A DNA stretch of 64,000 nt from CAZGEA01 sp964524515 (GTDB lineage Bacteria; Patescibacteriota; Microgenomatia; UBA8517), in contig CAZGEA010000003.1 of the NCBI GenBank assembly GCA_964524515.1, positions 124,001 to 188,000 of the forward strand, written 5' to 3'. This document shows positions 25,689-34,545 of the stretch, one piece after another. Numbering within the stretch: the first letter of the stretch is position 1; each line of letters begins with the position of its first letter. The notes below the pieces were generated by a model. It saw nothing but the letters and a program-made list of their open reading frames with translations, was not told the DNA's origin and made no database searches. A program made the position numbers and the translations under genes.

Positions 25689-26646
25689 CGTAGCCTATGA
25701 CACAGATATCAACGAAATTAAAAAATTCTGCGAGATATGTGATAAATATGGATACAAAATAATTCAGGCAATTACATTAATTGGTGAATGCAGAAAATCT
25801 CGTGTTTTCATGGACAATCATCAAATCAAAAGATCAAGTTTTAAAAAATTTCAAGAAAATCAAGAAGTCTTAGATTTTTTACGGTCTAGAAATGACTTAA
25901 TTGCAGTTCATGGACTTTGGCATACACACGAACCTACAGTTCCAGAAATTAAAACAGCCAAAAAAATTTTACAAAATCTTGATCTTTATCCAACACATTT
26001 TGCTCCTCCATTTAATGAGGGTAACTATGGCGATGAAGTGGCAGGTCTTGAAGTAATTAATCTTTCTCAAGAAAAAGGACACAGGCTTGAAGATTATCTT
26101 AAAAAAGGTGATCCGCAATCTCCAACTGTGTATTTACATTCCTGGAGATTTAACAACATAAACTACACATTTGAAATGCTTGAAAATTGTTTAAACAGAC
26201 TTTCACCAAAAATCAAAAAACTATCTTCTGATCCTGTTAGTGCTCCAAGAATCTGGTACAACGACTGGATAAAAGAAAACGCAGTAGGAAAAATACTAGA
26301 TATTGGTAAATCAAACCATTGGGACTACGGTTTTGCAACAATTGATATAAATGCAAATTTAAATCCAACCTATGTTGGTGATGTACAAAAAATGGACTTT
26401 CCTAATGAATCATTTGATACAGTTCTATGCAATGGAATGTACGAATTTGTAGACAATCCTCAAAAAATGATTGATGAGTGCTTAAGAATTACTAAAAAAG
26501 AAGGTACAACTATTTTTGGTTTTGTAGGAAGAGATTACGCTCCATACAAAAAAAATTGGAAGTTTTTTAATGGAGATGAAATCTTACCTACCCACGAAAG
26601 GATAGATTTTAGAAATAATTATCACTTTTTAGTATGCAAAAAATAA
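25660..26646 (+). CDS. polysaccharide-deacetylase-like domain fused to SAM-dependent methyltransferase
   Basis: The 328-residue protein contains two enzymes. Residues 1-200 look like a NodB/YdjC-type deacetylase: D9-D10 in RNDDVAYDT and the histidine cluster H84, H88, H90 in HGLWHTHE. THFAPPFNEG and VYLHSWRF complete it. From about residue 205 a class I methyltransferase begins (GKILDIGKSN, FATIDINANL, GDVQKMDFPNESFDTVLCNGM, LRITKKEGTTIFG). The combination suggests removal of an acyl group and methylation of the same sugar, or of two sugars in one pathway. It overlaps the genes on both sides. Confidence 0.75.
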   Translation: MSKFLIRNDDVAYDTDINEIKKFCEICDKYGYKIIQAITLIGECRKSRVFMDNHQIKRSSFKKFQENQEVLDFLRSRNDLIAVHGLWHTHEPTVPEIKTAKKILQNLDLYPTHFAPPFNEGNYGDEVAGLEVINLSQEKGHRLEDYLKKGDPQSPTVYLHSWRFNNINYTFEMLENCLNRLSPKIKKLSSDPVSAPRIWYNDWIKENAVGKILDIGKSNHWDYGFATIDINANLNPTYVGDVQKMDFPNESFDTVLCNGMYEFVDNPQKMIDECLRITKKEGTTIFGFVGRDYAPYKKNWKFFNGDEILPTHERIDFRNNYHFLVCKK

Positions 26647-27248
26647 TTGTTTACACAGCTATAACAGCTGAAAAAGATAAATTAAGAGATGATATTAAAG
26701 TTTTTAAAAACGAAGACTTTAATAAATTTACAAATCCTGTAATGAATGCAAAAATCTTCAAAGTACTTCCACACAAATTCATCAGTTGCGACATAAGTAT
26801 TTGGATAGACGGAAATATATTTTTAAATGTACCACCAGAAAAATTAGTCGAAGAGTGGCTTGGCAATTCAGATATTGCCTTAATGGAACACTATCGCAAA
26901 AAAGATATTTACTGGGAAGCAAAAATGATTAAAGCAACATTCAAAAGAAGAACTCCTTGGGTAAGCGACGATGTAGATAAACAAATAAAATTCTACGAAG
27001 AAAACAGACTTATTCCACAAAAAGAAGAAATGGCCATGGGTGGAATAATAATACGAAGACACAATCCTTTAGTAGAAAACTTCAACGAAGCATGGTGGGC
27101 AGAAATCTGTAAATGGAGCCAACGCGACCAAATAAGCTTACCAGTTATTATAAAAAAGACTAAAAATTTAAAAGTGAACTTAGTTAAAGGCAGTATTAAA
27201 AATCATCCATATTTAACTTATTTAAATCATAATCATTTCAACACCTAA
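26634..27248 (+). CDS. DUF616-type glycosyltransferase-like protein
   Basis: The 204-residue protein begins IIVYTAITAEKDKLRDD. It carries the DUF616 (TOD1/MUCI70-related) landmarks: HKFISCDISIWIDGN with D59 as likely metal ligand, IALMEHYRKKDIYWEA, GGIIIRRHN, WSQRDQISLPVII, and a final HPYLTYLNHNH. Such proteins adopt a GT-A-like fold and act in polysaccharide synthesis in plants and bacteria. The start lies 13 bases inside the end of the fusion gene. No membrane segment is seen, so it is probably cytoplasmic. Confidence 0.78.
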   Translation: MQKIIVYTAITAEKDKLRDDIKVFKNEDFNKFTNPVMNAKIFKVLPHKFISCDISIWIDGNIFLNVPPEKLVEEWLGNSDIALMEHYRKKDIYWEAKMIKATFKRRTPWVSDDVDKQIKFYEENRLIPQKEEMAMGGIIIRRHNPLVENFNEAWWAEICKWSQRDQISLPVIIKKTKNLKVNLVKGSIKNHPYLTYLNHNHFNT

Positions 27249-27294
27249 AATGTTTGTAGTTTCCAAAAATTAATGTTAGAGTTATTCTATAAAT

Positions 27295-27849
27295 ATGGGT
27301 CTTTTTGATGGTCTTCAAAAAAATTTTGATAAATACAAAACTTACGGCAGTTATCACTGGCAATGGTATGGGAAAAAATTAACCTATACAAGACATGTTG
27401 ATTATCTCAAAAGATTTGTTAAGGAAAAAAATTCAGTCGTTATCGGCGCTGGTGATGGTTTAATACCTGCCAAATTAGGAATTAGAGGAGTCGATACAAA
27501 TCCATACGCAATCAAACTTGCAGCTCGCCATAAAATTAATATCGATCTAGCAAAACGAGGCACACTTCCCTACAAAAAGGAAGAATTTGATTCAGCAGTT
27601 ATATCAGATTCAATGCAAAACTTTAAAAATCTACGAAGCGCATTACAAGAAACTAGACGTATTATAAAAAATTACCTATATGTTAGTCTTCCTTCAAAAC
27701 AAAAAATAAAGGAACCAGGAACATTCCATTCATGGGAAGATCCCAACAAATTAGTTAAAGATGTCGAAAAAAACGGGTTCAAACTAGTAGAAGGCCCAAT
27801 CTTAAAAGTTGACAGAAGAAGATATTATTTTAAATTTCAAAAAGCCTAA
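27295..27849 (+). CDS. SAM-dependent methyltransferase, class I
   Basis: The 184-residue protein has a Rossmann-type methyltransferase core: SVVIGAGDGLIPAKLG as motif I, GVDTNPYAIKLAARH as motif II, and EEFDSAVISDSMQNFKNLRSAL. The next conserved part is TRRIIKNYLYVSLPS. The first 40 residues are aromatic and basic (GSYHWQWYGKKL). The start follows TATTCT by 6 bases, another leaderless-type arrangement. It is unrelated in detail to the six paralogous methyltransferases further along. The acceptor is probably a sugar or lipid in this pathway, but this is inference. Confidence 0.75.
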   Translation: MGLFDGLQKNFDKYKTYGSYHWQWYGKKLTYTRHVDYLKRFVKEKNSVVIGAGDGLIPAKLGIRGVDTNPYAIKLAARHKINIDLAKRGTLPYKKEEFDSAVISDSMQNFKNLRSALQETRRIIKNYLYVSLPSKQKIKEPGTFHSWEDPNKLVKDVEKNGFKLVEGPILKVDRRRYYFKFQKA

Positions 27850-27884
27850 AAGGGCGCCTGCGCCTCCCCTGCCTCAAAATTAAT

Positions 27885-28565
27885 ATGAACGAAATAACCA
27901 TCATTTATTATTCCTCAAATAAAGAGAAACCTGAGTTTGAAGAAAAAATAAGAAAAAACATTCTAGAAGTTTCCGGTGGCATTCCAATAATAAGTGTCAC
28001 ACAAAAACCAATCGACTTTGGAAAAAATATTGTTGTCGGAGATGTTGGCACATCAGGATTTAACATGTTCCGGCAAGTCCAAATTGCATGCCGTGAGGCC
28101 AATACTCGCTTTGTTTTATCTGCGGAAGCAGATTGTCTTTATCCGCCTGACTATTTCACATTCATTCCTGAAAAAGATGACATTTGTTACAGAAATAAAA
28201 ATTTATATGTAATGCCACAACACCGACCATATTTTTGGAAAAAAGAAGAAGGAGCAACTCATGCCCAAATCGTCGGTCGTGAATTCTACTTAAAAACACT
28301 CGATAAACTTTTTGCAGGTGCACCCGATTGGTCTACAGAGGAAAGAAATTTCCCTAAAGAACGCAGTCGAAAAAAACAAGAAGACGTGTTCTGGTATGAT
28401 CAAATTGAATTTTATGAATCGACAAATGCAGTTGTCCAAATTAAAACTTCCCAAAGCATGAGACATTACACTCATTCAGACAGAATTTCCAGAAATGAAC
28501 TTCCCTATTGGGGCAAAGGATCTGAATTTAGAAAAAAGTATTATGATATCGGATATAAGCATTGA
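27885..28565 (+). CDS. predicted GT-A-like glycosyltransferase (GKNIV family, copy 1 of 3)
   Basis: I recognise no named family, but the 226-residue protein aligns by eye with those at 36628 and 37365. The shared landmarks are KPIDFGKNIVV, a run of helix, FVLSAEADCLYPPDYF with D83 as probable metal or sugar ligand, and a late NELPYWGKG. The acidic motif followed by an aromatic tail and position in the cluster suggest a GT-A-like transferase. A short GC-rich spacer precedes it. Cytoplasmic location is likely as there is no signal or membrane helix. Confidence 0.6.
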   Translation: MNEITIIYYSSNKEKPEFEEKIRKNILEVSGGIPIISVTQKPIDFGKNIVVGDVGTSGFNMFRQVQIACREANTRFVLSAEADCLYPPDYFTFIPEKDDICYRNKNLYVMPQHRPYFWKKEEGATHAQIVGREFYLKTLDKLFAGAPDWSTEERNFPKERSRKKQEDVFWYDQIEFYESTNAVVQIKTSQSMRHYTHSDRISRNELPYWGKGSEFRKKYYDIGYKH

Positions 28566-28589
28566 TTCGTCACAAACTTGTTCTTGTTT

Positions 28590-29138
28590 ATGATATTGGT
28601 TACAGGTTCCAATGGGTTTATCGGCTCAGAAATTATTTCCTATTTTTCAAAAAAAGGTTACGATACTGTGGGTATCAATATTGATATAAGAAACAAAAAT
28701 GCTCTCCGTCCACTCTTCATAGGAGCAGATTTTGTCATTCATGCTGCCGGGAAAGTCAAAAAAGAAATACCTAATCTAGAAGATTATTATACGATAAACG
28801 TTTTGGGAACCAGAAATGTATGCTCATTATGCATTGAAAACGGTTCAAAATTAATTCATTTAAGTTCAATTGCTTCAAGTGATGGAGCAAATAAATCAAT
28901 AAAATTTTACGTTGAAAGTAAACAAGAATCACAAAAATTAGTCCAGAACTATTGCCATCTTTATGGACTAAAAGCATGCATTTTAAAACTAGGAGTAATT
29001 TATAATGAACAAAACAACACACACCGGCCTGGACCACGTTACCCAATTGAAAAACTGCTAGAAGACATTGAAAAAATTATTAACTCGTCAGAATTCAAAA
29101 ATTTCCAGTTAATAGATTATTCTAGTATGCGTGCGTAA
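28590..29138 (+). CDS. truncated NAD-dependent epimerase/dehydratase (extended SDR)
   Basis: The 182-residue protein starts ILVTGSNGFIGSEIISYF, the nucleotide-binding GxxGxxG motif. It continues with FVIHAAGKV, INVLGTRNV, LIHLSSIAS, and the catalytic Y-x3-K in FYVESK. The C-terminal substrate-binding half, normally another 120 residues, is missing: the chain ends soon after KLGVIYNE. It might be a working minimal reductase, or a gene cut by rearrangement. The ATG at 28590 is chosen over a TTG four codons upstream. Typical partners make or epimerise nucleotide sugars. Confidence 0.8.
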   Translation: MILVTGSNGFIGSEIISYFSKKGYDTVGINIDIRNKNALRPLFIGADFVIHAAGKVKKEIPNLEDYYTINVLGTRNVCSLCIENGSKLIHLSSIASSDGANKSIKFYVESKQESQKLVQNYCHLYGLKACILKLGVIYNEQNNTHRPGPRYPIEKLLEDIEKIINSSEFKNFQLIDYSSMRA

Positions 29139-29162
29139 TGAACAAATTTTTATAAATAATTT

Positions 29163-30611
29163 ATGAAAAACATTTATTTTTATATATATCCTGAAAAAAA
29201 ATTTGCACCCGAATATATCAAAATGTCAGAAATCCAAATAGACAACAGTCTTCAATACTGGAACCCAAAAGACATTATAGTCGTGACAAATTTTCCTTGG
29301 GAATACCATGGCGTCAAATCAATTGTTGTCGATAGTGAACTTTATAGCGATGTTCTCTCCCATGGCACATCACTTTCAAATAAACCAAAAACTGCAATTT
29401 ATCTTATCGAAAATAATCTTGTAGATGAAATTAACTGGTTTCATGATTGGGATATTTTTCAACTATCTGATCTAAATCTTGAATCTCTTGATAGAGACCT
29501 AGGTTTTGTCGAGTATAGTTATAAACCAAAAATTCAACTCGGAAGTATTTTTTTTAAGCCAGAAGCAATCGATGTTTTTAGATTGATTGATAGTGCCATA
29601 AATAAATACAAACAAAACGAAGAAGAAACAACTAATATGCTTATTGATCAAAACTTCAACAATATCCTTGATAGATTTAAAAAACTAAATACTACTTATA
29701 ACATCGGGGCAATAAACACTGATTCTGCAGCAAGCATTGCCGAAAAACCTCTAAAAATAGCACATATTCCCGCTTATAAACCAAAATATTTACATAAATC
29801 TAAAAAGATAACACCACCAATACTTACAAAATTACTTTATGAAAAATTTGAAGAATTCCCAAATATTAAAAATTTACTTATTTATATTTCCCCGAATAAA
29901 AGCTTTAATCCTGAACACAAATTAATGCTTGAAGCGCAAATAGAAAATTCACTTGATTATTGGGACAAAAAAGATTTAATTCTTTTTACAAATTTTGAAT
30001 ATGAATTCAAAGGTATAAAAGCAATTGTCGGGCCTGATTCACTAATTAACAAATCTTATGGCAAAAATAAAAGAGGAATTATTAACAGCAAAATAAACGC
30101 TATTATCTATATGATCGAAAATAAAATTATAAATGGTCTCACTTGGTTTCATGATTTTGATTGTTTCCAACTAGCAGCACTTGACTTGCCATCAATTAAA
30201 AAAGATATTGCACTAACCTGCTACGGTCTTTATCCCAAAAACAGATTAACAAATTTAGGTAAAAATTTTAAATTTCGTATCAATTTTGGAAGTGTATTTT
30301 TTAAACCGGAAGCAATTGATATCTTAAAAATATTACTTGACCTAATGGATAAAGATAATTTATATGAAGAAGATGCAATGACCATATTGCTAGATGAAAA
30401 TAAAAATGATCTACTGTCTCGTGTTCAAATAATGAATCAAACATACAATATTGGCATGAGATATGTAAGAAGTAATATTGCAAATTCTGAAAAACCTTTA
30501 AGGGTGGCTCATTTTCCCCCACACGATCCAAAAATCTTGAACAAATTTAAAGCTATAATACCTGCTAAACTAACAAAAATTCTTGATGAAAAATTTACTA
30601 ATATACATTAA
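29163..30611 (+). CDS. tandem two-domain predicted glycosyltransferase (HDxD family, copies 1 and 2)
   Basis: The 482-residue protein consists of two homologous domains, residues about 1-235 and 238-482. Each opens with an NxxxYI(Y/S)P strand and DNSLQYW/ENSLDYW, continues with a VTNF/FTNF strand, and carries an acidic centre: D95-x-D97 (WFHDWDIFQ) and D331-x-D333 (WFHDFDCFQ). Each then shows G-SxFFKPEAID and TYNIG, and ends in EKPLxxAHxP. The HDxD centre recalls DxD motifs of GT-A enzymes. Two single-domain paralogues follow directly, giving four copies in 2.9 kb. The family itself is not known to me. Confidence 0.65.
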   Translation: MKNIYFYIYPEKKFAPEYIKMSEIQIDNSLQYWNPKDIIVVTNFPWEYHGVKSIVVDSELYSDVLSHGTSLSNKPKTAIYLIENNLVDEINWFHDWDIFQLSDLNLESLDRDLGFVEYSYKPKIQLGSIFFKPEAIDVFRLIDSAINKYKQNEEETTNMLIDQNFNNILDRFKKLNTTYNIGAINTDSAASIAEKPLKIAHIPAYKPKYLHKSKKITPPILTKLLYEKFEEFPNIKNLLIYISPNKSFNPEHKLMLEAQIENSLDYWDKKDLILFTNFEYEFKGIKAIVGPDSLINKSYGKNKRGIINSKINAIIYMIENKIINGLTWFHDFDCFQLAALDLPSIKKDIALTCYGLYPKNRLTNLGKNFKFRINFGSVFFKPEAIDILKILLDLMDKDNLYEEDAMTILLDENKNDLLSRVQIMNQTYNIGMRYVRSNIANSEKPLRVAHFPPHDPKILNKFKAIIPAKLTKILDEKFTNIH

Positions 30612-31293
30612 TCCAAAAAAGGATTTTGACGATATAGAAAGACGAGTTGAAACTGCTCTCGTTAAAATACAAATAGAAAATTCTCTTCTATATTGGAAAC
30701 CAGAGGATATTTTATTGGTTACAAATTTTAGATATAAACACAGTGGAATTAATTCAATTGAAGTTCCTGATAACTTATATTGCGATTTTGATTCCCGCAC
30801 CAGTAAAATTCCAGTAATTATATATTTGTTAGAAAATAAAATTCTAAAAGATGATGCTTGGTTTCATGATTTTGATTGTTTCCAGAATAACAATTTTGAA
30901 ATAACTTTAAAAAAAGATCTAGGTCTTACTGATTATGGATGGAGTCAAAAATTCAATACTGGAAGTTTTTTCTTTAAAACCACATCATTGGATATTTTCA
31001 AAAATATGTGGGAAATTTGTCAACAAAAAAAAGCAAATGAAGAGCCAATTGTTTGGGAAATGTACAAAAACAATTCAACAAACATAAGAGAAAGATCAGA
31101 AAGATTAAACATTACCTACAATTTAGGGAAAAGATACACTCAAATAACAATACCTATGGCAGAAAAACCAATTAAAGTAGTACACTTTCATCCATATTGG
31201 CGACCCGATAGACTCGAGAGGTTTAAAAACCTGTTTTTATCTGAAAAATTAACCAAACTGTTGGATGAAAAAAACCCAAGAAAGCGAACATGA
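30586..31293 (+). CDS. predicted glycosyltransferase, single HDxD domain (copy 3)
   Basis: The 235-residue protein is a stand-alone version of the domain duplicated upstream: NLLIYINPKKDF, ENSLLYWKPEDILLVTNF, WFHDFDCFQ with D95 and D97, TGSFFFKTTSLDIF, ITYNLG, and EKPIKVVHFHPYW. It overlaps the double-domain gene by 26 bases and the next copy by ATGA. Overlaps between genes that arose by duplication suggest that the frame and stop moved after the copying. The ATG one codon after an in-frame TTG is taken as start. Confidence 0.62.
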   Translation: MKNLLIYINPKKDFDDIERRVETALVKIQIENSLLYWKPEDILLVTNFRYKHSGINSIEVPDNLYCDFDSRTSKIPVIIYLLENKILKDDAWFHDFDCFQNNNFEITLKKDLGLTDYGWSQKFNTGSFFFKTTSLDIFKNMWEICQQKKANEEPIVWEMYKNNSTNIRERSERLNITYNLGKRYTQITIPMAEKPIKVVHFHPYWRPDRLERFKNLFLSEKLTKLLDEKNPRKRT

Positions 31294-32036
31294 AAAACTT
31301 ATTAATTTATGTAAATCCACAAGGATTTGATTTGGAATCAGAAAAACTAGCTAAAATACAAATTGAAAATAGTTTGGAGATTGGGTGGAAACCAAACGAT
31401 ATTATATTAGTTACTAATTTTCCATATGAGTATATGAGTGTTAAAGCAAAAGAAATCGAAGGTGGATATTGCGATTTTCAAAAAGAGGCAAGTAAAATAA
31501 CCACACTAGTTCACTTGTTTGATAAAGGATTAATCGACGAAAAACAACTGTATTGGCTTCATGATTTGGATGCATATCAACTTGAAGAAATTAAACAAGA
31601 GGAGCTTGGAATTGATGATTACGATGCTGGATTTTGTGACTATACGAGAATTTCTAGAATTCAAATGGGAACATTCTTTTTTTGGAAAAGATCAGAGGAT
31701 ATATTTCGTGCAATTGTTGATAAAATGACTGCTTCTAACGAATATGGAGCGATAGTAAACGATGAAGATGCGATAAATAAAATGATTCAAAATAATGAAA
31801 ATGACATTAGTAAGCGAATCAAAATACTTGACGGTCGATATGATTTTGGGATGAGAAGAATTGATTACTGCTATCAAAAAATTACTAAACCTATTAAAAT
31901 TTTACACTTTCACCCATATCACCCTAGAAATGGTGTGAATAATTTAAAAAGTGCAATGCATGGGATAAATAGTATTAAAATGCCACTAATGAATGAGAGA
32001 TTAATTAATATTTTTAACAAACATGGATATACCTGA
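31290..32036 (+). CDS. predicted glycosyltransferase, single HDxD domain (copy 4)
   Basis: A 248-residue paralogue of the three preceding domains: NLLIYVNPQGFD, IENSLEIGWKPNDIILVTNF, WLHDLDAYQ with D92 and D94, MGTFFFWKRSEDIF, and a KPIKILHFHPYHP ending. It differs most from the others around residue 110, where DDYDAGFCDYTRISR replaces a shorter loop. The coupling to copy 3 (ATGA) and a 14-base overlap with the following methyltransferase gene show dense packing. The acceptor and donor sugars are unknown. Confidence 0.62.
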   Translation: MKNLLIYVNPQGFDLESEKLAKIQIENSLEIGWKPNDIILVTNFPYEYMSVKAKEIEGGYCDFQKEASKITTLVHLFDKGLIDEKQLYWLHDLDAYQLEEIKQEELGIDDYDAGFCDYTRISRIQMGTFFFWKRSEDIFRAIVDKMTASNEYGAIVNDEDAINKMIQNNENDISKRIKILDGRYDFGMRRIDYCYQKITKPIKILHFHPYHPRNGVNNLKSAMHGINSIKMPLMNERLINIFNKHGYT

Positions 32037-32610
32037 AGCAATACGCGATTTACAGAATCTTGAAATAACCAACTATAGAAGAGTTTGGAGACCGTTTATG
32101 GAAAAATATAATTGTCAGGTTATAGGTGAACTTGGGGTTTTTCAAGGTGCTAATTTTGATTTAATGATTGACCATAATCCTCAAGTTGCTATTGCCATTG
32201 ATTCCTGGAGAGACGATGGAGAGATTTCTCGAAATGATATGGGTTATACCCAAGAAGAATTAAACAACCAGTACAGAGATTTTGCATTTCGTATGGCCAA
32301 TAAGCCGTTTGTAAAAATTTATAGAGAGCATACATACGATGCGTTTGTTCACTTTCCTGACAATTATTTTGACTTAGCTTATGTCGATGCAGACCATAGC
32401 TATGATGGATGCTTAAAGGATGTTGAATGTTGGTATCCAAAAATTAAGCCTGGAAAATTTTTTGTAGGTGATGATTACAGAAGCGCACGCGCCTCAAAAA
32501 CAGGTGTTAAATTTGGAGTAATTGAGGCAGTTAATAAATTTGCGAAAGAAAATAATCTAGAAGTATATGAACTTCCCCGATACGGTTGGGCCATAATTAA
32601 ACCGTTATAG
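32023..32610 (+). CDS. class I SAM methyltransferase, subfamily A copy 1
   Basis: The 195-residue protein reads PEAIRDLQNLE, then RRVWRPFMEKYNCQVIGELGVFQG as motif I, VAIAIDSWRDDG, HFPDNYFDLAYVDADHSYDGCLKD as the catalytic strand, WYPKIKPGKFFVGDDY and finally YGWAIIK. This pattern (YVDADHSY, then GDDY) is that of Methyltransf_24-type enzymes in glycan clusters. Two close paralogues follow at 32696 and 33292. The start overlaps the preceding gene by 14 bases. Confidence 0.82.
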   Translation: MDIPEAIRDLQNLEITNYRRVWRPFMEKYNCQVIGELGVFQGANFDLMIDHNPQVAIAIDSWRDDGEISRNDMGYTQEELNNQYRDFAFRMANKPFVKIYREHTYDAFVHFPDNYFDLAYVDADHSYDGCLKDVECWYPKIKPGKFFVGDDYRSARASKTGVKFGVIEAVNKFAKENNLEVYELPRYGWAIIKPL

Positions 32611-32695
32611 AAACTTATTGCCAGAAAGTAGAGTTAAACTTACCCAGGAGGCCTTCTAGACAATCAATTATTGAATGGTAAACTGCAATATATTT

Positions 32696-33286
32696 ATGTC
32701 GTTTCCAGAACCTATTATTGACCTTCAAAACATCAAACTAATTAGAGGAAAGCGATACTGGAGACCGTTTATGGAAAAATATAACTGTCAAGTTATATGT
32801 GAAGTAGGAGTTTTTGCAGGTAGAAATTTTGGAAGAATGATTGAGCACAAACCAAAAATTGCTATTGGTGTAGATATTTGGAAGAATGATGAAATTTATG
32901 AACACAATGACTCTAAATTACCCCAAGAATCTTTGGACAAGTTGTATTCCGATTTAATCAAAAGATTTGCTGACAAGCCATATGTAAAATTAATAAGAGA
33001 ATACTCAAGTCTGGCAGCTGCGCATTTTCCGGATGAATATTTTGATTTAATTTATATTGACGGGGATCACACATATCAAGGAACAATGGATGATTTAATG
33101 GCTTGGTATCCAAAACTAAAGAAGGGTAAATTTTTCACAGGAGACGATTATAATCGCACTGTATACCCTGTTGAAGTTGCATATGACGTAAAAGGAGCAG
33201 TAAATGATTTTTGCAGTAAAATTAATCTTGATTTTTATGAAATTCCTGGTAACGAATGGGCAACTGGATGGGCAGCTATTAAATAG
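32696..33286 (+). CDS. class I SAM methyltransferase, subfamily A copy 2
   Basis: The 196-residue protein matches its neighbours: FPEPIIDLQNIK, KRYWRPFMEKYNCQVICEVGVFAG, AIGVDIWKND, FDLIYIDGDHTYQGTMDD, and KKGKFFTGDDYN. I take ATG 32696 as start because the paralogues begin M-D-x-P-(E/D) at the same place. An ATG 21 bases upstream is in frame. The 85-base gap before it is the longest in this part and has TATATT just before the ATG, so an internal promoter is possible. Confidence 0.8.
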   Translation: MSFPEPIIDLQNIKLIRGKRYWRPFMEKYNCQVICEVGVFAGRNFGRMIEHKPKIAIGVDIWKNDEIYEHNDSKLPQESLDKLYSDLIKRFADKPYVKLIREYSSLAAAHFPDEYFDLIYIDGDHTYQGTMDDLMAWYPKLKKGKFFTGDDYNRTVYPVEVAYDVKGAVNDFCSKINLDFYEIPGNEWATGWAAIK

Positions 33287-33291
33287 ATATT

Positions 33292-33885
33292 ATGGATAAA
33301 CCTGACGTAATTACTGATTTAGAGAATTTAAAAATCCATAAAACTTACAGGCATAGACGTATATGGAAGCCCTTTATGGAAAAATATAATATTCAAAAAA
33401 TATGTGAGTTGGGTGTTTTTGAAGGCAAGAATTTTGAATTAATGATAGAGCATTCTCCAGAAATTGCAGTTGCTGTTGATGCATGGAGAAATGATGGAGT
33501 GGTTTCTCGAAATGACTCTGGATATTCTCAAGAAAAGCTTGACGAGATGTATCAAAAATTTGCACTGAAGATGCTTGATAAGCCATTTGTCAAAATATTT
33601 CGCGATTATACCTTTAATGTTGCTCCCCTTTTTCCTGATAATTATTTTGACCTAATCTATGTTGATGCAGATCATAGTTATGATGGATGTCTAACCGATT
33701 TAAAAGACTGGTATCCAAAATTAAAAGATGGTGGTTTTTTAGCTGGAGATGACTACAGAAATTTACTTGCACCCAATACTTTATCTAAAATTCAAGTTGT
33801 TAAAGCAGTTAGAAAATTTTGCCAAATTAACAATCTTGAAGTTTATCCACTTCCCGACTACGCATGGGCAATTATTAAAAAATGA
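33292..33885 (+). CDS. class I SAM methyltransferase, subfamily A copy 3
   Basis: A 197-residue protein, closest to copy 1: KPDVITDLENLK, RRIWKPFMEKYNIQKICELGVFEG, AVDAWRNDGVVSRNDSGYSQEKL, FDLIYVDADHSYDGCLTDLKDWYPKL. It also has GGFLAGDDYRN and YAWAIIKK at the end. The WRxDGxxSRND segment is shared only with copy 1, so copies 1 and 3 are sister genes and copy 2 has diverged. It overlaps the next, subfamily B gene by ATGA. Confidence 0.82.
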   Translation: MDKPDVITDLENLKIHKTYRHRRIWKPFMEKYNIQKICELGVFEGKNFELMIEHSPEIAVAVDAWRNDGVVSRNDSGYSQEKLDEMYQKFALKMLDKPFVKIFRDYTFNVAPLFPDNYFDLIYVDADHSYDGCLTDLKDWYPKLKDGGFLAGDDYRNLLAPNTLSKIQVVKAVRKFCQINNLEVYPLPDYAWAIIKK

Positions 33886-34523
33886 AAATAAAAGATGCGT
33901 TAAATCACAAAGACAATCCTTTTTGGATTCCAGATGTAAACAGAGACGATATGGCCGAATTTTTTGTCGAAATGGGATACAAGGTTGGGGCTGAAATTGG
34001 AGTGTCATGGGGGCAAAATATAGTTAATTATTGCAAGGCAGGTTTGAAAATTTACGGAATCGATCCGTGGCAAAATTCAAATGACAACATTTATCGAAAG
34101 ATAATAAGTATCCCAGGAGAGCATGCGCGAACTATTGAAGATGTGTACAAATATGCAATAGAGAGGACTTCCCCATTTCCCAATTGCTCTTTAATTCGCA
34201 AAACTTCAATGGAAGCATTGGATGATTTTCCAGACAGAAGTCTGGATTTTGTATATATTGATGCTAATCATGGATTTGGATATATTGCAATGGATTTGGC
34301 TAAATGGTCACAAAAAGTTAAAAGGGGTGGCATCATTGCAGGACATGACTACTATTCCACTCAAAGAGCCCGTTCACTGCGTCATGTAGGAAACGTAGTA
34401 GACGCATTTGCCAAAAGCTACGACTTCGACCATTGGTACGTACTAGGCCGTAAAAATGAAGATAGAGAGCCAAATGAAAAATTTGATCGAGAACTAAGTT
34501 TCATGCTGATTAAGCATTGGTAA
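33882..34523 (+). CDS. class I SAM methyltransferase, subfamily B copy 1
   Basis: The 213-residue protein opens with a segment found in all subfamily B genes (NPFWIPDVNRDDMAEFFVEMGY). Motif I is GAEIGVSWGQN, then YGIDPWQNS. The strand SLDFVYIDANHGFGYIAMDL and KRGGIIAGHDYY complete the active site, and the protein ends in a hydrophobic strand (LSFMLIKHW). In place of the usual DADH it has DANH. It lies at the boundary between the two subfamilies and is coupled to copy 3 of subfamily A by ATGA. Confidence 0.82.
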   Translation: MKIKDALNHKDNPFWIPDVNRDDMAEFFVEMGYKVGAEIGVSWGQNIVNYCKAGLKIYGIDPWQNSNDNIYRKIISIPGEHARTIEDVYKYAIERTSPFPNCSLIRKTSMEALDDFPDRSLDFVYIDANHGFGYIAMDLAKWSQKVKRGGIIAGHDYYSTQRARSLRHVGNVVDAFAKSYDFDHWYVLGRKNEDREPNEKFDRELSFMLIKHW

Positions 34524-34545
34524 AATGTTTATAAAACACTGATAA

